A stretch of 60,563 nucleotides of DNA from Anaerolineae bacterium (GTDB taxonomy: Bacteria > Chloroflexota > Anaerolineae > Aggregatilineales > Phototrophicaceae): positions 1 to 60,563 of the forward strand of contig JAIOHM010000187.1 in the NCBI GenBank assembly GCA_019912965.1, written 5' to 3'. Both the position numbers and the translations under genes were made by a program. The notes beneath the pieces were generated by a model that was not told the origin of the DNA, searched no databases, and worked only from the letters and a program-made list of their open reading frames with translations. Shown here in pieces: positions 17,276 through 24,733 of the stretch. Every line of letters starts with the position of its first letter. The first letter of the stretch is position 1.

Positions 17276-18034
17276 ATGGATTTAATCTGCGACGAAAGAC
17301 CATCAGACTCACCGTTTGTTGAACGAATCTGGCACAGTCGAAGTGATCGCGCTGGCGGTTTTATTTCGATGGCCGGGATTCACTGGGGAATAGTCGTTAC
17401 ACACTGCGCGGGCAAATCCACCCTGACGGTGCGTGGGCCGGAAACCAGAGCGACGCCCGCATACTGCCCAGCAGATGCTGAGTTTTTTGGCATCATCTTT
17501 AAGCCCGGAACCCTGATGCCCATTTTCCCAGCCGGAAACCTCATGGATCGACAGGATGTGAGCCTGCCCGAAGCATCCAGCAGTTCCTTCTGGCTTCATG
17601 GTACGGCATGGGAATTCCCCGATTTCGATAATGCTGATACCTTTGTCAATTGGCTCGCACGGGACGGTCTGGTGATTCACGATCCGGTCGTGGATGCGGC
17701 ACTGCGCGGACAGCCTGTGGGGAGTTCAGTACGTACAGTACAGCGACGATTTTTACAGGCAACCGGATTGACACAAGGTACGGTTTATCAAATCGAACGC
17801 GCCCGCTATGCCACCACGCTCTTAAAGCAAGGGGTATCCATCCTCGATACGGTTAATCTGGCTGGCTATGCCGACCAACCGCACCTGACCCGATCATTAA
17901 AACATCTGATCGGGCAAACGCCTGCTCAAATCATTTCCAAAAACCGATCTGACCGTCTGTCGTTTTTGTTCAAGACGCACCCCCTTCAGTTGAATTACGA
18001 TTTCAACATCCGACTATCAACACAAGGTGCGTGA
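17276..18034 (+). CDS. AraC-family transcriptional regulator
   Basis: The protein has 252 residues. The N-terminal ligand-sensing domain starts DERPSDSPFVERIWHSRSDR and contains CAGKSTLTVRGPETRATPA. The C-terminal double helix-turn-helix spans about residues 150-225: VRTVQRRFLQATGLTQGTVY and ILDTVNLAGYADQPHLTRSLKHLIGQTPAQI. The gene ends one base before the ATG of the hydrolase at 18035, so the two are probably coupled. A broken relative of its N-terminus is present at 28390-28513 and a copy of its C-terminal coding end at 19254-19305. Confidence 0.93.
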   Translation: MDLICDERPSDSPFVERIWHSRSDRAGGFISMAGIHWGIVVTHCAGKSTLTVRGPETRATPAYCPADAEFFGIIFKPGTLMPIFPAGNLMDRQDVSLPEASSSSFWLHGTAWEFPDFDNADTFVNWLARDGLVIHDPVVDAALRGQPVGSSVRTVQRRFLQATGLTQGTVYQIERARYATTLLKQGVSILDTVNLAGYADQPHLTRSLKHLIGQTPAQIISKNRSDRLSFLFKTHPLQLNYDFNIRLSTQGA

Positions 18035-18937
18035 ATGAATATGAAGCAGAAAATTGTCCTGAGTCTCATCATCAGTGTCATTGTAATCGGGTATGGGTTC
18101 ATGACACCCCATCCTTTCTTCACGGTACAGGCGCAAGAAGCGGCTGTTGAAGGCAAATATGCTTCCGTGAACGGGCTGAATATGTACTATGAAATTCACG
18201 GCTCAGGCCAACCGTTGATTCTGCTTCACGGTGGATTGGGCGGTATCGTGGAATACAGCCAGCTCCTGCAACCTCTCGCCCAGACGCGGCAGGTCATCGC
18301 GGTTGAGCTGCAAGGACATGGACACACAGCCGATATTGACCGCCCGATGAGCTACGAACAGTTGGCGGATGATGTCGCTGCCCTGATTACGGAACTCGGA
18401 TTCGAAAATGTCGATGTGATGGGTTTTTCGCTGGGTGGTGGCGTCGCCCTGCAAACGGCCATCCGGCACCCGGAAGTTCTGAACAAACTGGTACTCGTCT
18501 CGACCACTTACAAACGTGAGGACATGTATGCGGAGTTCCGCACGGGCATGGAAGCCATGACCGCTGAATCAGCCGCAGCAATGGTCGATACCCCCATATA
18601 TCAGTTCTACTCCAGCGTTGCGCCGAAGCTGGAAGATTGGCCGACATTGATTGGCAAGCTGGGCGAGATGCTCAGTCAGGATTATGACTGGTCAGCGGAT
18701 GTCGCCTCGATCAAAACACCCACCTTGATCGTGGTTGGGGATTCCGACATGCTCCACCCCGCTCATGCGGTAGAGCTGTTTGGACTGCTCGGCGGCGGTG
18801 TACCCGGTGATTTCGTGGGACTGCCCCAATCGCAGCTTGCAGTGCTTCCGGCCACATCGCATTTCAGCATTCTGTATCGCGCCGATCTGCTGCTTCCAGT
18901 CGTCGTACCTTTCCTCGATGCGCCATCAGCCCAGTAA
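18035..18937 (+). CDS. Exported alpha/beta hydrolase
   Basis: The protein has 300 residues. A hydrophobic N-terminus (QKIVLSLIISVIVIGYGFM) acts as signal peptide or anchor. The hydrolase domain has LILLHGGLGGIVEYSQLL near 67-84, VELQGHGHTADIDRP, the nucleophile elbow VMGFSLGGGVALQTA near 128, acid region LIVVGDSDMLHPAHA near 231 and His in LPATSHFSILYR near 272. It starts directly after the AraC stop codon, with AAGGTG upstream, suggesting joint expression. Substrate unknown. Confidence 0.9.
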   Translation: MNMKQKIVLSLIISVIVIGYGFMTPHPFFTVQAQEAAVEGKYASVNGLNMYYEIHGSGQPLILLHGGLGGIVEYSQLLQPLAQTRQVIAVELQGHGHTADIDRPMSYEQLADDVAALITELGFENVDVMGFSLGGGVALQTAIRHPEVLNKLVLVSTTYKREDMYAEFRTGMEAMTAESAAAMVDTPIYQFYSSVAPKLEDWPTLIGKLGEMLSQDYDWSADVASIKTPTLIVVGDSDMLHPAHAVELFGLLGGGVPGDFVGLPQSQLAVLPATSHFSILYRADLLLPVVVPFLDAPSAQ

Positions 18938-19003
18938 TTTGTATGCTCGACTGCCCGCTGCCTGTTGGGAGTGGCGGGCAGTTAAGCCAAAAGAGGAGAT
19001 ATC

Positions 19004-19225
19004 GTGCAGGATAAGGGACAGAATCAGCAGGAAAGCGACCTCCCGCCCAAGCTGGCTAAACCAGCACAGCGGGCACTTGCTCAGGCTGGCTATTCACGCC
19101 TCGAACAATTAACCCAGGTTACCGAAGCCGAAATCAAACAACTGCACGGCATCGGGCCAAATGCGCTCGACCAACTCCGCCGCGCTCTGACTGCGAAGGG
19201 ATTATCTTTCGCTGATGAGAAGTGA
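19004..19225 (+). CDS. Small helix-hairpin-helix protein resembling the RNA polymerase alpha C-terminal domain
   Basis: The protein has 73 residues from a GTG start preceded by GAGGAGAT. LAKPAQRALAQAGYSRLEQL followed by EAEIKQLHGIGPNALDQLRRAL is the two-helix HhH arrangement of alpha-CTD-like DNA-binding proteins, where the LHGIGPNAL hairpin contacts the DNA backbone. Free-standing proteins of this type occur in Firmicutes and Chloroflexota; a role is not established. Its N-terminus is short and charged. Confidence 0.82.
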   Translation: MQDKGQNQQESDLPPKLAKPAQRALAQAGYSRLEQLTQVTEAEIKQLHGIGPNALDQLRRALTAKGLSFADEK

Positions 19226-19253
19226 AAGTAGTTGTAAAAGCCTGCTCATGCCG

Positions 19254-19305
19254 ATGTCGTTTTTGTTCAAGACGCCGCCGCCCGATTGCACTATCCTACA
19301 AATAC
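19254..19305 (+). pseudogene. Remnant of an AraC-family gene C-terminus
   Basis: Nucleotides 19255-19275 are identical to 17958-17978 in the coding end of the AraC gene, and the same frame reads SFLFKTPPPDCTILQI, comparable to SFLFKTHPLQLNYDF there. There is no upstream HTH, so only the tail persists. It lies just before the DHFR-like gene at 19333. Confidence 0.5.
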
Positions 19306-19332
19306 GCAAATCGACAAGTGGAGGATATTCGC

Positions 19333-19890
19333 ATGAGAAAAGTAGTTTCAGCACTGTTCATCTCGCTGGATGGCGTCACCGAATCACCCGAAAAATGGCA
19401 ATTCGACAACATGGATATGGAAATGTTCGCCGCGATGGGCGAAGCAATTGCCTCCCAGGATGCTGTACTCCTCGGACGGGTAACTTACGAAGAATGGGCA
19501 CCCTACTGGCCGAATTCAACCGTCGAACCTTTTGCCTCTTTCATCAATAACACATCCAAGTACGTTGTTTCCACCACGCTGGATAAAGTCGCGTGGGGTC
19601 AATACGGTAATACAACGCTGATTAAAAACAACGTCATCGAAGAAATCAAACGACTGAAACAGCAGCCCGGAAAAAACATCGGGGTCAGCGGTAGTGCTTC
19701 GCTGGTTTACTCCCTGCTGCAAAATGATCTCCTTGATGAACTCACTTTCCTGCTGCATCCGGTTGTTGCAGGGACAGGAAAACGTCTCTTCAAGGACGGA
19801 AGCACTCTGAAGCGCATGAAACTCACCTCTTCGAAGATCACCAGTACGGGTGTCGCCATCCTGACGTACCACCCAAGACAAGAGGCCTAA
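19333..19890 (+). CDS. DHFR-like reductase, RibD C-terminal family (paralogue 3, different subgroup)
   Basis: The protein has 185 residues from the ATG at 19333, preceded by GTGGAGGA. It begins MRKVVSALFISLDGVTESPEKWQF and contains AVLLGRVTYEEWAPYWP, KYVVSTTLDKVAWG, GKNIGVSGSASLVYSLLQNDLLDELTFLLHPVVAGTGKRLF and a final strand GVAILTYHP. This is the YyaP/YwjB-like subgroup rather than the MGKV subgroup at 13218, 14446 and 23286. The fold implies NAD(P)H reduction; the substrate is unknown. Confidence 0.9.
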   Translation: MRKVVSALFISLDGVTESPEKWQFDNMDMEMFAAMGEAIASQDAVLLGRVTYEEWAPYWPNSTVEPFASFINNTSKYVVSTTLDKVAWGQYGNTTLIKNNVIEEIKRLKQQPGKNIGVSGSASLVYSLLQNDLLDELTFLLHPVVAGTGKRLFKDGSTLKRMKLTSSKITSTGVAILTYHPRQEA

Positions 19891-19950
19891 CGCCAGCATG
19901 ATGTAAAACTGTCAGTGCTGTACCGCATAACCGATTATGGAGAACAAGCG

Positions 19951-20367
19951 ATGACCGAAAACAGCTATCAAATCCAACCTATTGGTGTCATCCAGTCTGA
20001 ACTGGTTAATCGTGAGGCAGCACCCCGTCAGGGAGACGAAGGCGCACCCGAAGCGTGGTTGGAAATTACAGATCGGGCAGCGCAGGGACTCGTTGGACTC
20101 AAAGCTGGCGACGAACTGATCATCCTGACATGGTTTCATCTTGCAGACCGCAGCCTATTGAAGGTACATCCACGCGGAAATCTGGATGCACCACTGGCTG
20201 GTGTATTTGCGACGCGCTCACCGGATCGCCCCAACCCGATTGGGCTGCACGAGGTCACGGTTCTGGAAATCACCGGACAGCGGTTGAGAATTGCGCCTAT
20301 CGAAGCCATTGATGGAACACCTGTCATTGATATTAAACCTGTGCTCAGGCGGTTAGAAGACCGCTGA
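19951..20367 (+). CDS. trmO: tRNA (N6-threonylcarbamoyladenosine37-N6)-methyltransferase TrmO-like
   Basis: The protein has 138 residues from the ATG at 19951, with GGAGAACA upstream. It has the TsaA-like beta-barrel sequence: IQPIGVIQSEL, ITDRAAQGLVGLKAGDELIILTWFHLADR, VHPRGN, and the signature GVFATRSPDRPNPIGLHEVTVLEI. The ending GTPVIDIKPVL is typical. Members methylate t6A37 in Thr tRNAs using S-adenosylmethionine. The protein is a little shorter than E. coli TrmO, lacking its C-terminal extension, as in many bacterial homologues. The location amid reductases and hydrolases is not explained by that function. Confidence 0.88.
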   Translation: MTENSYQIQPIGVIQSELVNREAAPRQGDEGAPEAWLEITDRAAQGLVGLKAGDELIILTWFHLADRSLLKVHPRGNLDAPLAGVFATRSPDRPNPIGLHEVTVLEITGQRLRIAPIEAIDGTPVIDIKPVLRRLEDR

Positions 20368-20393
20368 TGAGCCAGCCTAACGGGAGAATGAAC

Positions 20394-21191
20394 ATGAGCA
20401 AAATAACTTCAAAAGACGGCACTTCCATCACCTACGAGCAGATGGGGAACGGGCCAGCGATCATTCTGGTAGACGGCGCGATGTGTCACCGGGCATTTGG
20501 CCCGATGCGACCGCTGTCTGCGCTGCTGGAGCAGCACTTTACAGTGTATATTTATGATCGGCGCGGACGCGGTGACAGCGGCGATACGACTCCTTATGCC
20601 GTCGAGCGCGAGGTTGAAGATATTGAAGCCCTCATCAATGCGGCGGGCGGATCGGCCTTTGTGTATGGGACTTCATCCGGTGCTGCCCTCGCCCTCGAAG
20701 CGGCCATACGCCTGCCCGGCATTAAGAAACTGGCGCTGTATGAGCCGCCGTTCAACCCTGATGATAATGACCGTCCAGCAGCCAATGCTTACAGGGCACA
20801 ACTTAAGGAACTACTGTCGGCAGGTCAACGGGGGGATGCGGTTGCACTGTTTATGACGCGGGTCGGAATGCCCGCCGAAGCCGTTGCCGGAATGCGACAA
20901 GCCCCCATGTGGCCGATGTTCGAAGCGGTCGCCCCTACCCTTGCCTACGACAGCACCATCATCGGGGATGGCTCTGTACCCACTGGACGGGCAGCCTCCG
21001 TCACCATACCCACGCTCATCATGACCGGAGGCGCGACTTTTCCTTTCATGCACGCGACCGCCGAGGCACTTGAAGCAGTTATCCCGAACGTGCAGCGCCG
21101 CGTATTGGAAGGGCAAACGCATGATGCTGCCGCAGAAGTGGTCGCACCGGCGCTGGTGGAATTTTTCACCAGCCAGGTAAAGCAAACCTGA
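20394..21191 (+). CDS. Alpha/beta hydrolase of the SKDGT group (paralogue 1)
   Basis: The protein has 265 residues. The ATG at 20394 lies 8 bp after GGGAG and is preferred over 20388 or 20367. It begins MSKITSKDGTSITYEQMGNG, followed by VDGAM, YDRRGRGDSGDT and the nucleophile elbow YGTSSGAALALEAA near residue 94. The acid region is near TLIMTGGATFPFMHA and the His is in EGQTHDAA. It is closely similar to the hydrolases at 23878 and 24734. No signal peptide is present. Family members are esterase-like; natural substrates are unknown. Confidence 0.9.
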   Translation: MSKITSKDGTSITYEQMGNGPAIILVDGAMCHRAFGPMRPLSALLEQHFTVYIYDRRGRGDSGDTTPYAVEREVEDIEALINAAGGSAFVYGTSSGAALALEAAIRLPGIKKLALYEPPFNPDDNDRPAANAYRAQLKELLSAGQRGDAVALFMTRVGMPAEAVAGMRQAPMWPMFEAVAPTLAYDSTIIGDGSVPTGRAASVTIPTLIMTGGATFPFMHATAEALEAVIPNVQRRVLEGQTHDAAAEVVAPALVEFFTSQVKQT

Positions 21192-21317
21192 AGCACCCGT
21201 CAAGGTGTGTCTGAGCAGGCACACCTGTCGCAGCGCTGATGGCAACAAGCATATTGTGTTCCGGGCGCGGAAATGTAACCTTCCCAACCCGGAATTATCA
21301 CCAAACAAGAGGATAAA
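21192..21317. other. Intergenic gap without recognisable feature
   Basis: Short spacer between the hydrolase and the DUF1801 gene. AACAAGAGGATAAA directly precedes the ATG at 21318 and contains the likely ribosome binding site. No strong promoter or terminator could be identified. Confidence 0.4.
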
Positions 21318-21665
21318 ATGAATCAGGCAATAACCGATTACATCGACAACATCAAGCAGGAATGGCAGATTGAAATTTGTAAATCACTGCGGCAGATCAT
21401 TCACGAAGCGATTCCCGGCGTTGAAGAACGGCTTCAATATGGCAAGCCTCATTATTTAAAGAAAGGCAAATACGCCTGCGTGCTTGGAACTGCCAAAGGC
21501 TGGGTGAGCTTTACTATCTTTAATGCCAAAGCATTGGAAGCCCCCGAAAGCTTTTTTGAACCGGGCGACCCTGACAGAAAAACCATCAAAATCCGTGAAG
21601 GACAAGTGGTTGACCATGCATTTTTAGGCCAGCTTATTCAACAGGCTGCCAGCGAAATCAATTGA
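21318..21665 (+). CDS. DUF1801 (YdhG-like) domain protein
   Basis: The protein has 115 residues. It shows the YdhG/DUF1801 pattern: SLRQIIHEAIPGVEERLQYGKPHYLKKGKYACVLGTAKGWVSFTIFNA, then a C-terminal KTIKIREGQ strand-helix. The fold is small and alpha/beta; homologues are common in these stress-related clusters, without an assigned activity. Its neighbour 22 bp downstream is an OmdA-type protein, a frequent partner. Confidence 0.85.
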   Translation: MNQAITDYIDNIKQEWQIEICKSLRQIIHEAIPGVEERLQYGKPHYLKKGKYACVLGTAKGWVSFTIFNAKALEAPESFFEPGDPDRKTIKIREGQVVDHAFLGQLIQQAASEIN

Positions 21666-21687
21666 TCCAGACAGGGGAAGGCAAGCC

Positions 21688-22137
21688 ATGAAAGCCACAT
21701 TTACAACCACCGTTCTGAAAGACGAAACAGTGAACGCCACCGGCCTGAGTGTCCCGCCTGAAATCGTCGCCGGACTGGGTAAAGGCAAGAAACCACCCGT
21801 CAAGGTAACCATCAACGGCTATACCTATCGCTCGACCGTCGCGGGTTATGGCACTGTATTTATGCTGCCCTTGAGCGCCGAAAACCGGAAAGCAGCAGGC
21901 GTCAACGCGGGTGATGAAGTAGAGGTCACGCTCGAATTGGATACCGAACCGCGTACTGTTGATATTCCAGCGGATTTGGCAGCGGCTTTAGCAGCTAAAC
22001 CGGGTGCGACCGAAGCCTTCGACGCGCTGGCACCCTCCCGCCGTAAAGAATTCGTCCGGCAGGTGAACGAGGCCAAAGCGCAGGAAACCCGTGACCGCCG
22101 GATTGCTGGAATCGTCGAAAAGATGAATGCTTCCTGA
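21688..22137 (+). CDS. DUF1905 plus OmdA (YdeI-like) protein
   Basis: The protein has 149 residues. The DUF1905 part occupies residues 1-90 (VPPEIVAGLGKGKKPPVKVTI, YGTVFMLPLSAENRKAAGV, GDEVEVTLELDTEPRTVDIP). The C-terminal OmdA helices cover 95-149 (EAFDALAPSRRKEFVRQVNEA, RRIAGIVEKM). The function of this family is not established. Ribosome binding site GGGGAAGG. A likely two-gene unit with the DUF1801 gene upstream. Confidence 0.88.
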   Translation: MKATFTTTVLKDETVNATGLSVPPEIVAGLGKGKKPPVKVTINGYTYRSTVAGYGTVFMLPLSAENRKAAGVNAGDEVEVTLELDTEPRTVDIPADLAAALAAKPGATEAFDALAPSRRKEFVRQVNEAKAQETRDRRIAGIVEKMNAS

Positions 22138-22176
22138 CCGGAGTATTCCCAAAGGAAACCCACGAAAACATTACAT

Positions 22177-22227
22177 TCGAAAGGCGACACTACCATCGCC
22201 TTCGATCAGTTGGGGCAGGGCGCATAA
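22177..22227 (+). pseudogene. Remnant of an SKDGT-type hydrolase N-terminus
   Basis: The frame TCG-AAA-GGC... reads SKGDTTIAFDQLGQGA then stop, clearly matching SKDGTTIAFDQAGSGP of the hydrolase at 23878 and SKDGTTIAFDQKGHGP at 24734. The rest of the gene is missing. It marks a lost fourth member of the group in the 22138-22400 gap. Confidence 0.7.
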
Positions 22228-22334
22228 CTCAGTGAGTGATCTGGCGGCTTGCCCACCCCTTACCTTTGTTCCGATCCACAACCATCCCATTCTAACCTGA
22301 GCCGATTTTCTTGCACCAATTTAGAACATCTGTA

Positions 22335-22363
22335 TTGACTTTTTGCATCAGATGGTGTATTTT
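22335..22363 (+). promoter_or_regulatory. Promoter of the arsR-AHSA1 unit
   Basis: TTGACT, 17-bp spacer beginning TTTTTG, TATTTT; 38 bp upstream of the ArsR start codon. Confidence 0.6.
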
Positions 22364-22370
22364 ACTGATA

Positions 22371-22382
22371 GGTTAATTAACC
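22371..22382. promoter_or_regulatory. Likely ArsR operator
   Basis: GGTTAATTAACC is a perfect palindrome placed at about +1 of the promoter at 22335-22363, followed by a further half-site-like AGTTAA. Position and symmetry fit autorepression by the ArsR-type regulator encoded directly downstream. Confidence 0.55.
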
Positions 22383-22400
22383 GAGAAGTTAAATAAGGTC

Positions 22401-22751
22401 ATGACTGAAGACACACTGAGTATCGTTTTCGCAGCCCTCGCTGACCCCACCCGGCGGGCAATTTTGGGCAGGCTTGCTCAAGGAGAGGCGACGGTTAAAG
22501 AACTGGCGAAACCCTTTAACAAAAGTCTTCCTGCAATCTCCAAACACCTGCGGGTACTGGAACAGGCTGGACTCATCACACAGGGACGGAAAGCCCAATG
22601 GCGACCCTGCCAGATCGATGCCGAACCGCTTAAGGAGGTATCTGACTGGGTGAATCAATATCGGCACATCTGGGAAGCACGCTTCGACCGCCTTGACGAA
22701 TATTTGCAGCAGGTGCAGCAAAAGGAGAGTAATAATGACCGAAAAGCGTAG
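22401..22751 (+). CDS. ArsR-family transcriptional regulator
   Basis: This 116-residue winged-helix protein has IVFAALADPTRRAILGRLAQGEATVKELAKPF, the recognition helix SLPAISKHLRVLEQAGLI and a wing with GRKAQWRPCQID. No metal-binding Cys pair (ELCVC-type) is present, so it is not an arsenic sensor. It belongs to the ArsR group usually paired with an AHSA1/SRPBCC gene, as here: the next gene overlaps it by 17 bp. A palindrome at its promoter suggests autoregulation. Confidence 0.95.
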   Translation: MTEDTLSIVFAALADPTRRAILGRLAQGEATVKELAKPFNKSLPAISKHLRVLEQAGLITQGRKAQWRPCQIDAEPLKEVSDWVNQYRHIWEARFDRLDEYLQQVQQKESNNDRKA

Positions 22752-23235
22752 TGATGCTATTCAGGTAACCACCGCAGAACGCGAAATCGTCATGGAACGC
22801 ACCTTTAACGCACCGCGCGAACTGGTCTTCGAGATGTGGAGCAAACCCGAACATCTGAAACACTGGTGGGGGCCGCAGGAGTGGACGCTCCCGGTGTGCA
22901 ACATGGATTTTCGCCCCGGCGGTACATGGCACTTCTGCATGAAAGGGCCGGAGGGCGAAGAAGCGTGGGGCAAAGCCATCTTCCGCGAAATCGTCAAGCC
23001 GGAGCACATTGTCTACAACGATTTCTTCTCGGATGCAGATGGCAACTATGTCAACGATGGACATGCGTCCCTGATGACCATCGAATTCACCGAGCATGAA
23101 GGCAAAACCCGAATCACCGCTCGCTCACAGTTTGCTTCTGAGGCTGCGCTGGAAGCCTCGGTCAAGACGGGCATGATTGAGGGCTTCAGCGAAAGTTGGG
23201 ATCGTTTGCATGGTTATCTGTCATCAACAGGATAA
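22735..23235 (+). CDS. AHSA1/SRPBCC domain protein
   Basis: The protein has 166 residues from the ATG at 22735, inside the end of the ArsR gene (17-bp overlap, translational coupling; GGAGAGTAATA upstream). The helix-grip domain is evident from IVMERTFNAPRELVFEMWSKPEHLKHWWGPQEW, NMDFRPGGTWHFCMKG, IEFTEHEGKTRITARSQF and the C-terminal helix EGFSESWDRLHGYL. SRPBCC proteins bind hydrophobic ligands in a deep pocket; those paired with ArsR regulators have no fixed function. Confidence 0.93.
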   Translation: MTEKRSDAIQVTTAEREIVMERTFNAPRELVFEMWSKPEHLKHWWGPQEWTLPVCNMDFRPGGTWHFCMKGPEGEEAWGKAIFREIVKPEHIVYNDFFSDADGNYVNDGHASLMTIEFTEHEGKTRITARSQFASEAALEASVKTGMIEGFSESWDRLHGYLSSTG

Positions 23236-23285
23236 ACACTAAGTTCCCCGCAACAACTCGTTTTCAGATCATGAGGAGCATAAAC

Positions 23286-23867
23286 ATGGGAAAAGTCATT
23301 GTGGACATCACAATGTCTCTGGACGGTTTTGTCACCGCGCCGAACGATGGGCCGGGAAATGGGCTGGGGGATGGCGGCGAAATCCTCCATGACTGGGTGA
23401 AAGATGGCAGAACCGAAGCGGATAATCTGCTGCTGTTTGAAGAACCCATGCAACGGTTAGGGTCTTGTGTGCTGGGCAGACGGACTTTCGATATTGCCGA
23501 AAAAGCATGGGGGGATGATCCACCTTTTGGGCCGGGGCAGGTATTCGTGCTGACTCATCGTTCCCATGAAACGTTGCAGCGAGGGGCAACCACTTTCATC
23601 TTTGTGACCGAAGGAATGGAAAGCGCCCTGAAACAAGCGCAGGATTCCGCTGGTGGTAAAGATGTGGCCTTGATGGGCGCCAATGTCAGCCAGCAGTATT
23701 TGAAAGCCGGGTTGGTGGACGAGATGGAAATTCACGTCGCCAATGTACTCCTCGGCGCGGGTCGCCCCTTATTTGCCAATATCGGTGACAAGCCAATCAA
23801 GCTGGAAAGAACCCGCGTAATCCCAACGCCCGCAGTCACCCATATTCACTATCAGGTCATCAAGTAA
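23286..23867 (+). CDS. DHFR-like reductase, RibD C-terminal family (paralogue 4)
   Basis: The protein has 193 residues from the ATG at 23286, preceded by TGAGGAG. It begins MGKVIVDITMSLDGFVTAPN, with GSCVLGRRTFDIAEKAWG, QVFVLTHRSHETLQ, GKDVALMGANVSQQYLKAGLVDEMEIHVANVLLGAG and the last strand THIHYQVIK. It is nearest to the reductases at 13218 and 14446. It is followed at 10 bp by an SKDGT hydrolase, repeating the reductase-hydrolase pairing seen at 13218/13897. Confidence 0.92.
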   Translation: MGKVIVDITMSLDGFVTAPNDGPGNGLGDGGEILHDWVKDGRTEADNLLLFEEPMQRLGSCVLGRRTFDIAEKAWGDDPPFGPGQVFVLTHRSHETLQRGATTFIFVTEGMESALKQAQDSAGGKDVALMGANVSQQYLKAGLVDEMEIHVANVLLGAGRPLFANIGDKPIKLERTRVIPTPAVTHIHYQVIK

Positions 23868-23877
23868 AGGAATCATC

Positions 23878-24675
23878 ATGAAAACGGTCATCTCAAAAGA
23901 CGGCACAACTATCGCTTTCGATCAGGCTGGCAGTGGGCCAACGCTCATCCTCGTCGGCGGCATGTTCGAGCAGCGCGCGATGGAATCGGAAACACCCCAG
24001 CTTGCCAATCTTCCGCTGCTGGCGGAACACTTCACGGTTGTGCATTATGACCGCCGGGGACGCGGCGACAGCACCGATACGCTGCCGTTTGCGGTTGAGC
24101 GCGAGATTGAAGATATTGAAGCCCTGATCGACTCATTGGGTAAGGAAGCCTTTGTCTTCGGCATATCCTCCGGCGCGGCGCTGGCTTTGGAGGCGGCGAT
24201 TAAACTCGGCAGCAAGGTTAAAAAGCTGGCGATTTATGATGCCCCTTACAACGATGACGAGGCAGCGCGGGCGGCATGGCGTGAATTCAGGGGGCAGCTT
24301 GCGGAAACCCTCGCGGCTGGACGGCAGGCGGATGCAGTCGGCTTGTTTATGAAGCTGCTGGGTGTGCCAGAAGAACAGCTTGAAGAAATGCACCACTATC
24401 CCATGTGGCCGATGTGGGAAGGCATAGCCCCAACCATCGCTTACGACGCTGCGGCCACTGGCGAGGATGCTTCTGTCCCGGCTGAATGTGCCGCCAGCAT
24501 TAAGGTGCCGACGCTGGTGATGGATGGCGAACTCAGTTATCCATTTATGCACGAGAGCGCCCTGACGCTGGCAAAGGCTATCCCCAACGCCCAGCATCGC
24601 ACACTTGGGGGCCAAACGCACGAGGTTTCTGCCGAGGCAATCGCGCCTGTGTTGGTGGAGTTCTTCACAGGTTAG
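23878..24675 (+). CDS. Alpha/beta hydrolase of the SKDGT group (paralogue 2)
   Basis: The protein has 265 residues, MKTVISKDGTTIAFDQAGSG at the start, YDRRGRGDSTDTLPFAVERE, nucleophile elbow FGISSGAALALEAA near residue 97, LVMDGELSYPFMHE near the acid and GGQTHEVSAEA with the His. About the same length as the copy at 20394; sequence blocks are shared over the whole length, so a recent tandem duplication is likely. Cytoplasmic, esterase-type, substrate unknown. Probably cotranscribed with the reductase upstream. Confidence 0.9.
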   Translation: MKTVISKDGTTIAFDQAGSGPTLILVGGMFEQRAMESETPQLANLPLLAEHFTVVHYDRRGRGDSTDTLPFAVEREIEDIEALIDSLGKEAFVFGISSGAALALEAAIKLGSKVKKLAIYDAPYNDDEAARAAWREFRGQLAETLAAGRQADAVGLFMKLLGVPEEQLEEMHHYPMWPMWEGIAPTIAYDAAATGEDASVPAECAASIKVPTLVMDGELSYPFMHESALTLAKAIPNAQHRTLGGQTHEVSAEAIAPVLVEFFTG

Positions 24676-24733
24676 CACCTGACCACGATTTCTAAAACCA
24701 TCCTTCTGTATCTTGTATAGAGGAGAAATCAAT

